Source of the DNA: Acinetobacter indicus CIP 110367
Lineage (GTDB): Bacteria; Pseudomonadota; Gammaproteobacteria; Pseudomonadales; Moraxellaceae
DNA: 64,000 nt
Direction: 5' to 3'
Assembly (NCBI RefSeq): GCF_000488255.1
Contig: NZ_KI530755.1
Location: forward strand, 186,001 to 250,000
Within the stretch, counting starts at the first letter, position 1, and each line of letters begins with the position of its first letter. Positions 50,530-62,947 of this stretch are shown here, piece after piece. Below the pieces are notes generated by a model that had not been told where the DNA came from, did not search any database, and was given only the letters and a program-made list of their open reading frames with translations. The translations under genes were made by a program, and so were the position numbers.

Positions 50530-52713
50530 ATGAATAATACTGTGAAAGATTTTATTTTTGGGGATGGCATTACAATGAACAATTTGTTCCGTCAGTTTTC
50601 AATGGGCGCTGTTGCGATGGCCGTCATGCAAGTGGCCAATGCGCAGGTCAGCATTACCAATATCGTACCCATGCAAATTCCAGGACAAGGTACTGAAATT
50701 CGTGTCATGTTCAATGGCTTGCCGTCTCAGCCTGCAGCCTATCAGCTTGAGCAGCCATCACGTTTGGTGCTGGATTTTGATAAAGCCCAGCAGAGCTTAA
50801 AACAGGCCAGCATTCCGGTTGCGACCCGAGAAGCCAGCTCGGTTGATGTCAGTTCCGATGCCCAGCGTGCACGTTTAACGGTCAATCTGGCTGAAGCCGG
50901 TGCTTTTACTACCCGTGTCGAAGGTAATACTTTTATTCTTAAAATTAATAGCACTCAGGCAGCCGCAACCCCAGTAGCCGTACAGCAGACGGCTCAAGGC
51001 GTATCGAATATTGGCTTCCAGCGCGGTGCAGAAGGGGAAGGTCAGGTGGTGATTGACCTGGCAGGCAGCAATACTCCGGTCGATGTACAACAGCAAGGCA
51101 GTAAAATTATTGTCCGTACTTTGGGCAATAAAATTCCTGCACATCTGGCGCGCCGGTTAAATGTCAATGATTTTGCCACGCCGGTATCTACCATTGATGC
51201 GCAAAATGATGGTGGTAATGGGGTGATTACCATTCAGTCTGCCGGAAGCTATGAATATATGGCGTATCAGGCGGAAAATAAACTGACCATTAGCCTGAAA
51301 CGCCCGGTAGATAAGAACCCGTTCAAACCGCGTGCAGCACAAAGTTATACCGGCAAAAAGATTTCTTTAGATTTCCAGGATATTGAAGTGCGTCGTGTGC
51401 TGCAGTTACTGGCGGATTTTACCGGAATTAACATGGTGGCCGCCGATACGGTACAAGGCAATATCACCTTACGTCTCAAAGATGTGCCGTGGGATCAGGC
51501 GCTAGATATTATTTTAAAAACTAAAAATCTGGATAAACGCCGTAACGGCAATGTGATCTGGATTGCACCCGTCGCAGAACTGATCAAGGCCGAAGAAGAA
51601 GAAGCCAAAGCGATTGCACAAAGCGTCAAGCTGGCGCCGTTGCAAACCGAATATATTCAGTTAAATTATGCCAAGGCTGCTGATATTGAGAAACTGATTA
51701 CTGATGGTAAAAACGCATCCAATTCTCGTGGCGGCACAAATTCGGGTTCAGGGACAGATCCACTTGGTGATAGCGTCGGTAGTCTGCTCAGCCCTCGCGG
51801 TACCGTGTCAGTTGATCCACGAACCAACACCCTGATTATTAATGATACCGCGCAAAAGATTGACCAGATTCGCGGCATGATTGACTTGCTGGATGTGTCA
51901 GTGAAACAGGTGATGATTGAAGCGCGTATTGTGCGTGCCACCACTGATTTTACCAAAGAGATGGGGGTGAAGTGGGGCATCCTGTCACAAGGGATCATGA
52001 ATAATAACCATCTTCTGGTCGGTGGTAGTGATACCACACTGTGGAATTTACGTGAGCCGGAATTTGACGATGTGCGTGGTGGTTATACCTATGAAATTGA
52101 ACGTCCACAAAACTTGAATGTCGATTTGGGAGTCACCAGCCCAGGTGCGAGCCGGATTGCTTTTGGTCTCATCAGCCTGTCTGACTTTATGCTGGATTTA
52201 GAACTGTCTGCCTTACAAGCTGATGGCTATGGTGAAGTAATTTCGACCCCGAAAGTGCTGACTGCTGACAAGCAACAGGCCAAAGTCGCTTCAGGTACGC
52301 AGATCCCGTATCAGTCTGCTGAAGGAGGTGGTGCCAATGCGGTGTCCACCACAGAGTTTATTGATGCCACGCTCAGTCTGGACGTTACACCAAGCATTAC
52401 CCCGGATGGTAAAGTGCAGATGAACCTGAATATCACCAGTGATAGTCCAGGAGCACCAACCCCAACCGGTCAGCTGACCATTAACAAAAACTCGATCAAT
52501 ACCAATGTACTGGTCGATAATGGTGAAACCGTCGTGCTCGGTGGTATTTTTGAGCAACAAACGGCAAACTCACAAACTAAAGTGCCATTCCTGGGTGATA
52601 TTCCGTATTTAGGCCGTTTATTCCGTAAAGATATTAAATCGGACAATAAACGTGAGTTGCTGATTTTTGTGACACCACGAATTGTTAATGACAGTGTTTC
52701 AAGAAATCATTAA
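50530..52713 (+). CDS. pilQ: Type IV pilus secretin PilQ
   Basis: 727-aa outer-membrane secretin. From the ATG at 50530 (AAGGA seven bases upstream) a 15-residue extension precedes the signal peptide; an internal ATG at 50575 gives the signal peptide directly (MNNLFRQFSMGAVAMAVMQVANA). AMIN domains occupy roughly residues 40-270, the secretin N domains ~280-440 (KISLDFQDIEVRRVLQLLADFTG), and the secretin core from ~480 (QVMIEARIVRATTDF, VISTPKVLTADKQQAKVASG, GETVVLGGIFEQQ, VPFLGDIPYLGRLFR). Last pil gene of the operon. Confidence 0.95.
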   Translation: MNNTVKDFIFGDGITMNNLFRQFSMGAVAMAVMQVANAQVSITNIVPMQIPGQGTEIRVMFNGLPSQPAAYQLEQPSRLVLDFDKAQQSLKQASIPVATREASSVDVSSDAQRARLTVNLAEAGAFTTRVEGNTFILKINSTQAAATPVAVQQTAQGVSNIGFQRGAEGEGQVVIDLAGSNTPVDVQQQGSKIIVRTLGNKIPAHLARRLNVNDFATPVSTIDAQNDGGNGVITIQSAGSYEYMAYQAENKLTISLKRPVDKNPFKPRAAQSYTGKKISLDFQDIEVRRVLQLLADFTGINMVAADTVQGNITLRLKDVPWDQALDIILKTKNLDKRRNGNVIWIAPVAELIKAEEEEAKAIAQSVKLAPLQTEYIQLNYAKAADIEKLITDGKNASNSRGGTNSGSGTDPLGDSVGSLLSPRGTVSVDPRTNTLIINDTAQKIDQIRGMIDLLDVSVKQVMIEARIVRATTDFTKEMGVKWGILSQGIMNNNHLLVGGSDTTLWNLREPEFDDVRGGYTYEIERPQNLNVDLGVTSPGASRIAFGLISLSDFMLDLELSALQADGYGEVISTPKVLTADKQQAKVASGTQIPYQSAEGGGANAVSTTEFIDATLSLDVTPSITPDGKVQMNLNITSDSPGAPTPTGQLTINKNSINTNVLVDNGETVVLGGIFEQQTANSQTKVPFLGDIPYLGRLFRKDIKSDNKRELLIFVTPRIVNDSVSRNH

Positions 52714-52749
52714 TATATTTTCAATTTAACAAAATAAATAGGTGACTCC

Positions 52750-53292
52750 TTGCCAAGCAAAGAGTTTAACGCCCTGCCAAATATCTATTTGGTAGGGCCG
52801 ATGGGGGCCGGAAAAACCACGGTAGGGCGACATTTGGCAGAGCTGCTCGGGCGCGAGTTCCTGGACAGCGATCATGAAATCGAGCGCCGTACCGGGGCCA
52901 CCATTCCCTGGATTTTTGAAAAAGAAGGGGAAAGCGGTTTCCGTAACCGTGAAACCACCGTCATTGACGAGCTGACCTCTCGCACTCAACTGGTTCTTGC
53001 CACCGGCGGCGGTGCAGTCACCCAGGCCCCGAACCGTGAATTCCTCAAACAGCGTGGTATTGTGGTATATCTGTATACCCCGGTGGAAATCCAGCTGCAA
53101 CGTACCTACCGCGATAAAAACCGTCCTCTCCTTCAAGTTGAAAATCCTGAACAGAAACTGAAAGATTTGCTTGCAGTACGCGATCCATTATATCGTGAGG
53201 TGGCACATCATATTATTGAAACCAATCAGGGTGCAGCCCGTGATCTGGCACAAAAAATCCTGAATGTGATCGTGGCGAAGAAATCAATTTAA
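52750..53292 (+). CDS. aroK: Shikimate kinase AroK
   Basis: 180-aa P-loop kinase that phosphorylates shikimate in the aromatic amino acid pathway. Walker A is GPMGAGKTTVG and the shikimate site includes DSDHEIERRTG and FRNRETTV, with LATGGGAV and the lid RPLL. The start codon is a TTG with TAGGTGA upstream; no in-frame ATG fits. It follows pilQ after 36 bp, an arrangement conserved in many gamma-proteobacteria. Confidence 0.95.
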   Translation: MPSKEFNALPNIYLVGPMGAGKTTVGRHLAELLGREFLDSDHEIERRTGATIPWIFEKEGESGFRNRETTVIDELTSRTQLVLATGGGAVTQAPNREFLKQRGIVVYLYTPVEIQLQRTYRDKNRPLLQVENPEQKLKDLLAVRDPLYREVAHHIIETNQGAARDLAQKILNVIVAKKSI

Positions 53293-53314
53293 TTGAGTAC
53301 AGTGTTTTAAAACC

Positions 53315-54397
53315 ATGCAAACCTTATATGTTGAACTCGGCGATCGCCGTTACCCGATTTTTATTGGCAGTGATTTAAATCCGCAGACCTTACTGGAGCC
53401 TTATATTCAAGGCAAGCAGGTCATGATTGTGAGCAACAGTACCGTGGCGCCTTTGTATTTAGAGCACTATCAAACTGCCATAGAAGCACTGGGTAAACAG
53501 GTGGCAACATGTATTTTGCCTGATGGTGAAAAATACAAGGATATTCAGCATCTCAATCTGATTTTTGATGCGCTGCTAGAGGCCGGGTTTAACCGCGATT
53601 GTACCGTGCTGGCACTCGGCGGCGGTGTGATTGGTGATATGGCCGGGTTTGCCTCAGCCTGTTTCCAGCGCGGCGTGTATTTTATTCAGGTACCGACCAC
53701 CTTGCTGTCTCAGGTCGACTCCAGTGTGGGTGGGAAAACCGGGATTAACCATCCGCTAGGTAAAAACATGATTGGTGCCTTCCAGCAGCCGCAAGTGGTG
53801 CTGGCCGATATGTCGCAGCTCAAGACCTTGCCGGATCGTGAGCTGTCTGCTGGTCTGGCCGAAGTGATTAAATATGCACTGCTGGGTGATATTGAGTTTC
53901 TGGACTGGTTAGAACAGCACATGGATGCCTTGGTGGCGCGTGATCCGGTTTTACTGGCAGAAGCGGTGTACCGTTCTTGCGCGCACAAAGCCCGTATTGT
54001 CGCCAATGATGAAAAAGAGCAGGGCGAACGCGCATTGCTGAATTTAGGCCATACCTTTGGTCATGCTATCGAGTCTTATCTCGGCTATGGCGAATGGCTG
54101 CATGGTGAAGCGGTTGCGACCGGCATGGTGATGGCCGCCGATTTATCACATCGGATGGGCTGGATTTCCGCAGACGATGTTGAGCGTACAAAAAGAATCA
54201 TTTCTCGTGCCCAATTGCCGATAGTATGTCCTAAAATTCCGTTGGATGATTTTCTCGGTTTTATGGCCCATGACAAAAAAGTGCTGAATGGCCAGTTGCG
54301 ACTGGTGTTAATGCAGCGTCTGGGACAGGCCATCATTACCCGGGAATTTGATCCGGAATTAATGAAACAGTCTATTCTTGCGCATCAGGCAGCATAA
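53315..54397 (+). CDS. aroB: 3-dehydroquinate synthase AroB
   Basis: 360-aa NAD- and metal-dependent cyclase, second step of the shikimate pathway. NAD motifs [16 protein letters not shown] and [19 protein letters not shown] are intact, and the metal ligands are in [22 protein letters not shown] and [10 protein letters not shown]. 22 bp after aroK, presumably in the same transcript. Confidence 0.97.
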   Translation: MQTLYVELGDRRYPIFIGSDLNPQTLLEPYIQGKQVMIVSNSTVAPLYLEHYQTAIEALGKQVATCILPDGEKYKDIQHLNLIFDALLEAGFNRDCTVLALGGGVIGDMAGFASACFQRGVYFIQVPTTLLSQVDSSVGGKTGINHPLGKNMIGAFQQPQVVLADMSQLKTLPDRELSAGLAEVIKYALLGDIEFLDWLEQHMDALVARDPVLLAEAVYRSCAHKARIVANDEKEQGERALLNLGHTFGHAIESYLGYGEWLHGEAVATGMVMAADLSHRMGWISADDVERTKRIISRAQLPIVCPKIPLDDFLGFMAHDKKVLNGQLRLVLMQRLGQAIITREFDPELMKQSILAHQAA

Positions 54398-54409
54398 ATA
54401 AGGGATCCC

Positions 54410-55246
54410 ATGGCAGCAGCATCACAAAGCGTCAAACAACGTGTTCAGAATTCCATCTGGTTGGTGTGTGGTGCGCTGTGTCTGCTGCTGGCGATTATCT
54501 TCTGGGCCATTACCGATCGTGATGAGCTGGTTGAAGTGGAAAAAGCCCCGGAATCAGAAGTTGAATTACAGATTCAGCCGGCAAAAGTCGCGGCAACCGC
54601 GCATTTGGGTGCCTTGATCGACGAAGTCAAACCGCTGGAACAAACCAAGCGTTTAACCGCTTCCGGTTTGCATGAGCCTGAATTTCGCGGCACCAAATTT
54701 ATCTCCGAGCAGCGTAAGAACCAGACCATTGAACTGTTTCGCGTGAGCGAAGAAGACATTATCAAGGGTTTTCTGAAAAAACAGGCTGATCGCCAGAGTT
54801 TTCTTTATATTCGCTTGAGTGGTGAAAACCGCGCCGAGCAATATGTATTGCTGTATGGCAATTATAAAAATACCAGTCAGGCGCAAAGCGCTTTAGAACA
54901 GCTAGCGCTGCAATTGCCTGCATCGATCAAACCGGTGGTAACCAGCTTTATGGACTATCTGCCGTTTGTCAATGACCTGGGTGCAGAGGAAGTGAGCCTG
55001 AACAATAAACTCTATGAAGTGGCTTTAAAGCCGGCTGCGCTGCCGAAAATTGATGAAAGTCTGCTGGCTGCACCAAAACAGAGCGCAACCAGTCCGCAAC
55101 GCTCCACCACAACCACCACCGTAACCCGCCGTGATCAGGACGGAAACGTGGTGGATGTGCAAAAATCACAAAGTGGTGTCGCTCCACCTGCACCAGCATC
55201 GAATAACACCACCACAGAACAAGAAATTAGCGATCCTTTCAATTAA
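54410..55246 (+). CDS. SPOR-like membrane protein at the DamX position
   Basis: 278-aa bitopic protein. A short cytoplasmic N-terminus is followed by one helix (SIWLVCGALCLLLAIIFWAI, residues ~15-35), then a periplasmic part. The segment YVLLYGNYKNTSQAQSALEQL around residue 145 resembles the SPOR fold that binds denuded septal glycan. The C-terminus is Ser/Thr/Pro-rich and likely disordered. In E. coli damX follows aroB, so the position supports a DamX-like role at the septum; sequence similarity alone is weak. It starts 12 bp after aroB. Confidence 0.65.
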   Translation: MAAASQSVKQRVQNSIWLVCGALCLLLAIIFWAITDRDELVEVEKAPESEVELQIQPAKVAATAHLGALIDEVKPLEQTKRLTASGLHEPEFRGTKFISEQRKNQTIELFRVSEEDIIKGFLKKQADRQSFLYIRLSGENRAEQYVLLYGNYKNTSQAQSALEQLALQLPASIKPVVTSFMDYLPFVNDLGAEEVSLNNKLYEVALKPAALPKIDESLLAAPKQSATSPQRSTTTTTVTRRDQDGNVVDVQKSQSGVAPPAPASNNTTTEQEISDPFN

Positions 55247-55293
55247 ACTGCCGTTCTAAAATAGCGCAGGCTGGTGTATAAAAATAAAGATAT

Positions 55294-55308
55294 GCACAAA
55301 AATAGTGC
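55294..55308 (+). promoter_or_regulatory. NtrC-type enhancer site upstream of gltB
   Basis: GCAC-N7-GTGC, with AAAAATA as spacer, matches the NtrC operator consensus. It is centred about 120 bp before the start point predicted from the sigma-54 element at 55396, the usual enhancer distance. Confidence 0.6.
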
Positions 55309-55395
55309 GTATAAAATAAGCCAAACTTCCCTGAAAGCGCACTGCTCTCACTGAAACTTGCCCAAATTAAGTCATTTAAAAATAGCACAATAAAG

Positions 55396-55412
55396 TTGGC
55401 ATCATTTTTGCA
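55396..55412 (+). promoter_or_regulatory. Sigma-54 promoter of gltBD
   Basis: TTGGCAT, a 5-bp spacer and TTGCA match the -24/-12 consensus (TGGCAC-N5-TTGC) with the GG and GC at the right spacing. It lies 160-280 bp before the possible gltB starts. The 327-bp region between 55247 and 55573 holds no gene. Confidence 0.6.
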
Positions 55413-55678
55413 TTATTGGTGCATCAATTGAGTTAATGTCCCTATTTTGGAGCAAGAAAGATTCAATGATTGTGCGAAATCGTCAAATGTTTATGCTTGA
55501 TTTAAGTGCGTAAAGGCAGTCATGGTTTTCCTTAGCTTGTCATCTTGATCACTCAAGATCAAAGCCAGGAGAAATGAACTTGCTCAACATGGATCTTAAG
55601 CTAAGTCAGTCGGACCAGGTCGCAAAAGAAAGTAGATTGTTAATGCCCAGCAAGGGCGCGTTGAAAGAAGGGTACGCT

Positions 55679-58600
55679 ATGCACATGCCATCGCCTAATA
55701 CTGTAGCTCCCGCTCAAGGTTTATACCAACCGGATGAGTTTAAAGATAACTGTGGTTTCGGTTTAATCGCCCATATGCAGGGTGATGCAAGCCATGATCT
55801 CGTCAAGACCGCCATTCATAGTTTAAGTTGTATGACCCACCGTGGTGGTATTGCCGCAGATGGCAAGACGGGCGATGGTTGCGGTCTATTGCTTGCCATG
55901 CCAAAGCAGTTCTTCCGTGAAGAAGCCAAACGCTTAAGTGACATTACCTTAAGTGAAGTGTTTGCTGTGGGCACCATTTTCCTGAGCCTCGATCCGGCCT
56001 TAGCTGCGCATGCCAAACAGACGTTAACCAAAGAAATTGAAGCAGAAGGCTGTAAAGTCATTGCCTGGCGTGTAGTGCCAACCAATAACGATGCCTTAGG
56101 CTCAATTGCCATGCAGTCTTTGCCTGCCTTTGAACAGGTCATCGTGAACTGCCCGATTGGCGTGACTGAAGTTGAATTTAACCGCAAATTATTTTTGGCG
56201 CGTCGCCGTGCCGAGCAGCAACTCAGCAATGATCCGTATTTCTATGTGACCACTTTGTGCTCAACTGTGATCAGCTATAAAGGTCTGATGATGCCAGCCG
56301 CGATTGCTGACTTCTATACCGACCTGGCTGATGAGCGTTTAGCGTCTCATATTGTGGTGTTCCACCAGCGTTTCTCGACCAATACCTTGCCACGCTGGCC
56401 GCTGGCGCAGCCGTTCCGTTATCTGGCGCACAATGGTGAAATCAACACCATTACGGCAAACCGTAACTGGGCGCTGGCGCGTACCCCTAAATTTGAAAAC
56501 CCGTTATTGCCGGGCTTAACCGAGCTGAATCCAATTGTGAACCGTACCGGTTCGGATTCATCCAGTCTGGACAATATGCTGGAAATCCTCGTGGGTGGCG
56601 GTATGGATCTGTTCCGTGCGCTGCGTATGCTGGTGCCACCAGCCTGGCAAAACGTGGAAACCCTGGATGCAGACCTGCGTGCCTTCTATGAATTTAACTC
56701 GAAACACATGGAAGCCTGGGATGGTCCGGCAGGTTTGGTGATTCAGGATGGCCGTCATGCCATCTGTATGTTAGACCGTAACGGTTTACGTCCAGCACGC
56801 TGGGTCATCACCAAAAATGGCTATATTACGCTTGCCTCTGAAATTGGGGTTTGGGGTTATGAACCGGAAGATGTGGTGTCGAAAGGCCGTGTTGGTCCGG
56901 GCCAGATTCTGGTGGTCGATACCATGACCGGCAAAGTGCTGGACACCAGTGATGTAAACCAGCACCTGAAAAAAATGCGTCCTTACCGTGAATGGTTACG
57001 TGAAAATTCAGTTCGCGTTCAAGGCAGCCCGGAATTAGAAGAATATTTATGTGATCAGGGCTTAAAAGGCGATGGCCTGAAAGCGGCACAAAAAATGTTT
57101 ATGGTCACTTTTGAAGAGCGTGATCAGCTGCTGCGTCCAATTGCAGAAAGCGGTCAGGAAGCAGTTGGCTCGATGGGCGATGATACCCCAATGGCCGTGT
57201 TGTCGCGTCAGGTGCGTCATGTATCGGATTATTTCCGTCAGCAGTTTGCACAGGTCACCAACCCGCCAATCGACCCGTTACGTGAATCGATTGTGATGTC
57301 GCTGGAAACCTGTCTGGGCCGTGAGCAAAACGTATTTGAACAGGGGCCGGAACATGCTGATCGTCTGATCATTTCCAGCCCGGTACTGTCAAACTCGAAA
57401 ATGCACCAGATTCGTACTTTAGGACGTAAAGGCTATGAAATTGCCGATATCGACCTGAACTATGCTGAAACTGAAGGTCTGGAAGCGGCAATCACACGTA
57501 TTTGCGAGCAGTCTGCGCAAGCAATTCGTGATGGCAAAACCTTATTGGTACTTTCCGACAAGAAAATCCGTGAAGGCTATCTGCCGGCTAATGCAGTGAT
57601 GGTCACTGGGGCAGTGCATCACCACCTGATCAATACCGGTTTACGTACCGATGCTAACCTGATTGTGGAAACTGGTTTTGCCCGTGATCCGCATCAATTT
57701 GCAGTGTTGCTCGGTTTTGGTGCAACCGCGATCTATCCATATCTGGCCTATGATGTGATCAATGATCTGGTGACTAAAGGTGAATTGCTCGGTGATCCGG
57801 TCTATGCACAATCGAACTTCCGTAAAGGGATTGAAAAAGGCCTGCTGAAAGTTCTGTCAAAAATGGGTATTTCAACTGTTGCTTCGTATCGTGGTGGTCA
57901 GCTATTTGAAGCAGTCGGTTTATCTGCCGAAGTGGTGAATACCTGCTTTAGCGGTGTACCAAGCCGTATTCAGGGCGCGACTTTTGTCGATCTGGAAAAT
58001 GACCAGAAAAAACTGGCCGATACTGCGTGGAAAGCGCGTAAGCCAATTGACCAGGGTGGTTTGCTGAAATTCGTCTTCGGCAAGGAATATCATGCCTTTA
58101 ACCCGGATGTGATCAATTCCTTACACAAGGCGGTGCGTTCAGGCAATTATGCCGATTTTAAAGAATACGCCGAGATTGTGAATAACCGTCCAATCGCGAC
58201 CATTCGTGATTTATTCAAACTGAAAACAGACAATTCGATTCCACTGGAACAGGTGGAATCGGTTGAAGAGATTTTACCGCGCTTCGACTCTGCCGGGATG
58301 TCTTTGGGTGCGTTATCACCTGAAGCGCACGAAGCGATTGCGATTGCCATGAATACGATTGGTGGTCGTTCTAACTCGGGTGAGGGCGGTGAAGATCCAG
58401 CGCGTTACGGCACCATCCGTAACTCGAAAATCAAACAAATTGCATCGGGCCGTTTTGGTGTGACTCCTGCCTATTTAACCTCTGCAGAAGTCCTCCAGAT
58501 TAAAGTCGCGCAAGGTGCAAAACCAGGTGAAGGTGGCCAGTTGCCGGGCGGTAAAGTAAACGGACTCATTGCGCGTTTACGTTACTCTGTACCGGGCGTA

Positions 58601-60160
58601 ACCTTAATTTCGCCGCCGCCGCATCACGACATTTACTCGATTGAAGATTTATCACAGTTGATCTTCGATTTAAAACAGGTGAACCCACAGGCGATGGTGT
58701 CGGTGAAACTTGTTTCTGAGCCAGGTGTCGGTACGATTGCGGCCGGTGTTGCGAAAGCTTATGCCGATTTCATTACCATTTCTGGTTATGATGGCGGTAC
58801 AGCGGCTTCGCCACTTTCTTCTATTCATCATGCAGGTTCTCCGTGGGAGCTCGGTCTAAGTGAAGCGCATCAGGCACTGCGTGTGAACGACTTGCGTGGT
58901 AAAGTTCGCGTACAAACCGATGGTGGTTTAAAAACCGGTCTGGACGTGGTGAAAGCGGCTATCCTCGGTGCTGAAAGCTTCGGTTTTGGTTCTACCCCAA
59001 TGATCGCTTTAGGTTGTAAATACCTGCGTATCTGTCACCTGAACAACTGTGCGACCGGTGTGGCGACGCAGCAGGATCACTTGCGTCAGGAACACTATAT
59101 TGGTGAGCCGCAAATGCTGATCAACTTCTTCACCTTTATTGCTGAAGAAACCCGTGAATGGCTGGCGGCACTGGGTGTATCCAGTCTGAAAGACCTGATT
59201 GGTCGTACAGACTTGCTGGAAATTCTGCCAGGTGAAACCGACAAGCATGCCCATCTGGATTTAAGCGCCTTGCTGGAATCACATCCTGCCGCGGAAGGTA
59301 AGGCGCAGTACTGTGAAGTACAAGGCAATGAACCGTTCGATAAAGGCGTATTGGCCGAGCAGATGGTTAGCGAGATGCTGCCAGCAATTGAAGCCGGTAC
59401 CGGTGGTGAATTTAATTACAGCATTGGCAACTGTGACCGTTCAATCGGAGCACGTATTTCCGGTGAAATTGCCCGCCGTTATGGCAACCTCGGTATGGAA
59501 GCCCATCCGGTGAAAATGAACCTGACCGGTACTGCAGGTCAATCGCTGGGTGTCTGGAATGCCGGTGGTTTACACATCAAGCTGGAAGGCGATGCCAACG
59601 ATTACGTCGGTAAAGGTATGGCTGGTGGACGACTCTCGATCTTCCCGCCAAAAGGTTCGCCGTTCCAGACCCAGAATACCGCAATTATTGGGAACACCTG
59701 TCTGTATGGTGCCACTGGTGGTAAACTGTTTGCAGCCGGAACTGCAGGCGAGCGTTTCGCGGTGCGTAACTCGGGTGCCTTTGCCGTGATTGAAGGCGCG
59801 GGCGATCACTGCTGTGAATACATGACCGGTGGTATCGTGACCGTGCTGGGTAAAGTCGGACACAACTTTGGTGCCGGGATGACAGGTGGTTTTGCTTATG
59901 TACTTGATTTGGACAACGACTTCGTTGACCATTACAACCATGAGCTGATCGAGTTAAACCGTATTTCTACAGAGTCGATGGAGGAACACAAAGAGTTCTT
60001 GTCACGTATCTTAGATGAGCATATTCAAGAAACGGGTAGTGCCTGGGCGTACAAGATCCGCCATGAGTTTGATTACTACAGCCGCAAGTTCTGGCTGGTA
60101 AAACCAAAAGCAGCCAACTTGCTGACTTTGTTAAAGACAACTCAAGCTGATCCTCAATAA
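55679..60160 (+). CDS. gltB: Glutamate synthase (NADPH) large subunit
   Basis: Transfers the amide of glutamine to 2-oxoglutarate, the second half of the GS-GOGAT ammonia assimilation route. 1493 aa from ATG 55679. The mature enzyme would begin at C25 ([13 protein letters not shown]), the class II glutaminase nucleophile, after removal of a short propeptide. The synthase domain has the FMN region ([19 protein letters not shown]) and the 3Fe-4S cysteines ([20 protein letters not shown]), then the GXGXG C-terminal beta-helix. An in-frame ATG at 55574 with AGGAG very close to it would add 35 residues and cannot be excluded. Probably in one operon with gltD. Confidence 0.95.
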   Translation: MHMPSPNTVAPAQGLYQPDEFKDNCGFGLIAHMQGDASHDLVKTAIHSLSCMTHRGGIAADGKTGDGCGLLLAMPKQFFREEAKRLSDITLSEVFAVGTIFLSLDPALAAHAKQTLTKEIEAEGCKVIAWRVVPTNNDALGSIAMQSLPAFEQVIVNCPIGVTEVEFNRKLFLARRRAEQQLSNDPYFYVTTLCSTVISYKGLMMPAAIADFYTDLADERLASHIVVFHQRFSTNTLPRWPLAQPFRYLAHNGEINTITANRNWALARTPKFENPLLPGLTELNPIVNRTGSDSSSLDNMLEILVGGGMDLFRALRMLVPPAWQNVETLDADLRAFYEFNSKHMEAWDGPAGLVIQDGRHAICMLDRNGLRPARWVITKNGYITLASEIGVWGYEPEDVVSKGRVGPGQILVVDTMTGKVLDTSDVNQHLKKMRPYREWLRENSVRVQGSPELEEYLCDQGLKGDGLKAAQKMFMVTFEERDQLLRPIAESGQEAVGSMGDDTPMAVLSRQVRHVSDYFRQQFAQVTNPPIDPLRESIVMSLETCLGREQNVFEQGPEHADRLIISSPVLSNSKMHQIRTLGRKGYEIADIDLNYAETEGLEAAITRICEQSAQAIRDGKTLLVLSDKKIREGYLPANAVMVTGAVHHHLINTGLRTDANLIVETGFARDPHQFAVLLGFGATAIYPYLAYDVINDLVTKGELLGDPVYAQSNFRKGIEKGLLKVLSKMGISTVASYRGGQLFEAVGLSAEVVNTCFSGVPSRIQGATFVDLENDQKKLADTAWKARKPIDQGGLLKFVFGKEYHAFNPDVINSLHKAVRSGNYADFKEYAEIVNNRPIATIRDLFKLKTDNSIPLEQVESVEEILPRFDSAGMSLGALSPEAHEAIAIAMNTIGGRSNSGEGGEDPARYGTIRNSKIKQIASGRFGVTPAYLTSAEVLQIKVAQGAKPGEGGQLPGGKVNGLIARLRYSVPGVTLISPPPHHDIYSIEDLSQLIFDLKQVNPQAMVSVKLVSEPGVGTIAAGVAKAYADFITISGYDGGTAASPLSSIHHAGSPWELGLSEAHQALRVNDLRGKVRVQTDGGLKTGLDVVKAAILGAESFGFGSTPMIALGCKYLRICHLNNCATGVATQQDHLRQEHYIGEPQMLINFFTFIAEETREWLAALGVSSLKDLIGRTDLLEILPGETDKHAHLDLSALLESHPAAEGKAQYCEVQGNEPFDKGVLAEQMVSEMLPAIEAGTGGEFNYSIGNCDRSIGARISGEIARRYGNLGMEAHPVKMNLTGTAGQSLGVWNAGGLHIKLEGDANDYVGKGMAGGRLSIFPPKGSPFQTQNTAIIGNTCLYGATGGKLFAAGTAGERFAVRNSGAFAVIEGAGDHCCEYMTGGIVTVLGKVGHNFGAGMTGGFAYVLDLDNDFVDHYNHELIELNRISTESMEEHKEFLSRILDEHIQETGSAWAYKIRHEFDYYSRKFWLVKPKAANLLTLLKTTQADPQ

Positions 60161-60218
60161 TTCCACGACTGCAGAAATGAAGCCAGATGCAAGGCAACTG
60201 TGAATCCCTTGCATCTAG

Positions 60219-61655
<1,437 letters not shown>

Positions 61656-61679
61656 TTTACGCTGAATTCATTCAAGAAG

Positions 61680-61703
61680 CCCGCTTTTTAGAGCGGGTTT
61701 TTT
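61680..61703 (+). terminator. gltBD terminator
   Basis: CCCGCT and AGCGGG around a 6-nt loop, followed by six T. Confidence 0.85.
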
Positions 61704-61896
61704 AATCTCTTTGGTTTAAGAATCAATCCCTGAAAATGGAAAAGAGGCAATGGCTGCTAGCAAATTTTATTGAAACGCACTTTATGCAACCGGCGATTTT
61801 GAAGTTTTTTGCAAATCGAATCGGTCTTTTTGCCATAGGGGAAAAGTGATTTTGTTCACATACTGAGCTTCTCCAAAACAAAAAAGGTCAGTAACC

Positions 61897-62781
61897 ATGA
61901 CGCAAGTGACGGCAGAAAAATCTTATCTTCATCGTCCGAAAGCCATTGGGATCACGGTTCGCCGGCTCAAATTTAATCCTCATGCTATCCGCCGGTATTA
62001 TTTTGCCAATTCGCCGGTGATGTCGCATCTGCTTACCGCCTTATCTTCCACTTTTCCCATTGGTGAGCAGTTTTTTGTGCATAGCGTGCGTAATGTACGC
62101 GATCGGGTTCAGGATCCGCAGTTGCAGGCACAAATTGCTGCATTTATTGGGCAAGAGGCGATGCATTCCAAGGCACATCGTGAATTTAACAACGCCTGGC
62201 GCCGTGATGATTATCAGCTGGATCGTTTTCAGGCCTGGCTGGCGCGTAAAGATCATCATGTCAAAAGTCTGCCCCCTAAAGTGCAACTGGCGATTACCTG
62301 TGCCTTTGAACATTTTACTGCGCTACTGGGCGGCTATATCCTGCGTCATCCGGAAGTGTTGAGTACGCTGGATGATGATGCGGCCAAGCTGTGGATCTGG
62401 CATGCGATTGAAGAAATTGAGCATCGGGCGGTGGCGTTTGAGGTGTATCAGCATGTGTATAATGATCATCGTCTGCGCCGTATGATTATGCGCAGTGTTA
62501 CTGCCGGTTTTGCCAGTCTGACTTTTTATAGCACCTCACAGCTGTTTTTACAGGACAAGAAAAACAGTATGCCGAAAATCGGCGGTAATCTGTTTGGTTT
62601 GTATTTGCTGGCGAAAATGCTACTGCAGTTATTGCCGGAATATCTGTCCTATTACCGGAAAGATTTTCATCCGGCTAAAATTAATTACAGTCACAGCCTT
62701 ACCTACTGGAAGCAGCGCATGGCAACGCAGTATCAGGTTGAAGGTTTCCAGCAGGAACAACAGCCACAATTACTCAGTTAA
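61897..62781 (+). CDS. Predicted metal-dependent hydrolase (PF10118-type)
   Basis: 294-aa all-helical protein of the COG3687 group. Putative metal ligands are in FIGQEAMHSKAH (E and two H), FEHFTALL and WHAIEEIEHRAVAFEVY, a ferritin-like di-metal pattern. The N-terminus has VRRLKFNPHAIRRYYF. A hydrophobic stretch near residues 230-250 suggests membrane association. Substrate unknown. It is preceded by 200 bp without a gene and followed by a terminator. Confidence 0.85.
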   Translation: MTQVTAEKSYLHRPKAIGITVRRLKFNPHAIRRYYFANSPVMSHLLTALSSTFPIGEQFFVHSVRNVRDRVQDPQLQAQIAAFIGQEAMHSKAHREFNNAWRRDDYQLDRFQAWLARKDHHVKSLPPKVQLAITCAFEHFTALLGGYILRHPEVLSTLDDDAAKLWIWHAIEEIEHRAVAFEVYQHVYNDHRLRRMIMRSVTAGFASLTFYSTSQLFLQDKKNSMPKIGGNLFGLYLLAKMLLQLLPEYLSYYRKDFHPAKINYSHSLTYWKQRMATQYQVEGFQQEQQPQLLS

Positions 62782-62807
62782 TTCAAACAGATGGTAAACC
62801 AATGATT

Positions 62808-62840
62808 AAAACCGGGCTTCTTTACGCGTCCGGTTTTTTC
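62808..62840 (+). terminator. Terminator of the metal-dependent hydrolase gene
   Basis: AAAACCGG and CCGGTTTT around a 14-nt loop, with a T-run. Confidence 0.7.
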
Positions 62841-62947
62841 ATGTGCATGTGTTTTCCAAGTGATAAATAAAATTAACAAAACTGGGCTAAAATACCGTTA
62901 GAATCAAATTATTGAACAAATACAAATAAATAATTAGAGGATAAGGC

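Noticed and set aside
55574..55678. gltB start at 55574
   Set aside because: Possible, but AGGAG is too close to the ATG, and the 55679 start has a better-spaced AGGG and a propeptide of normal size; kept as alternative.
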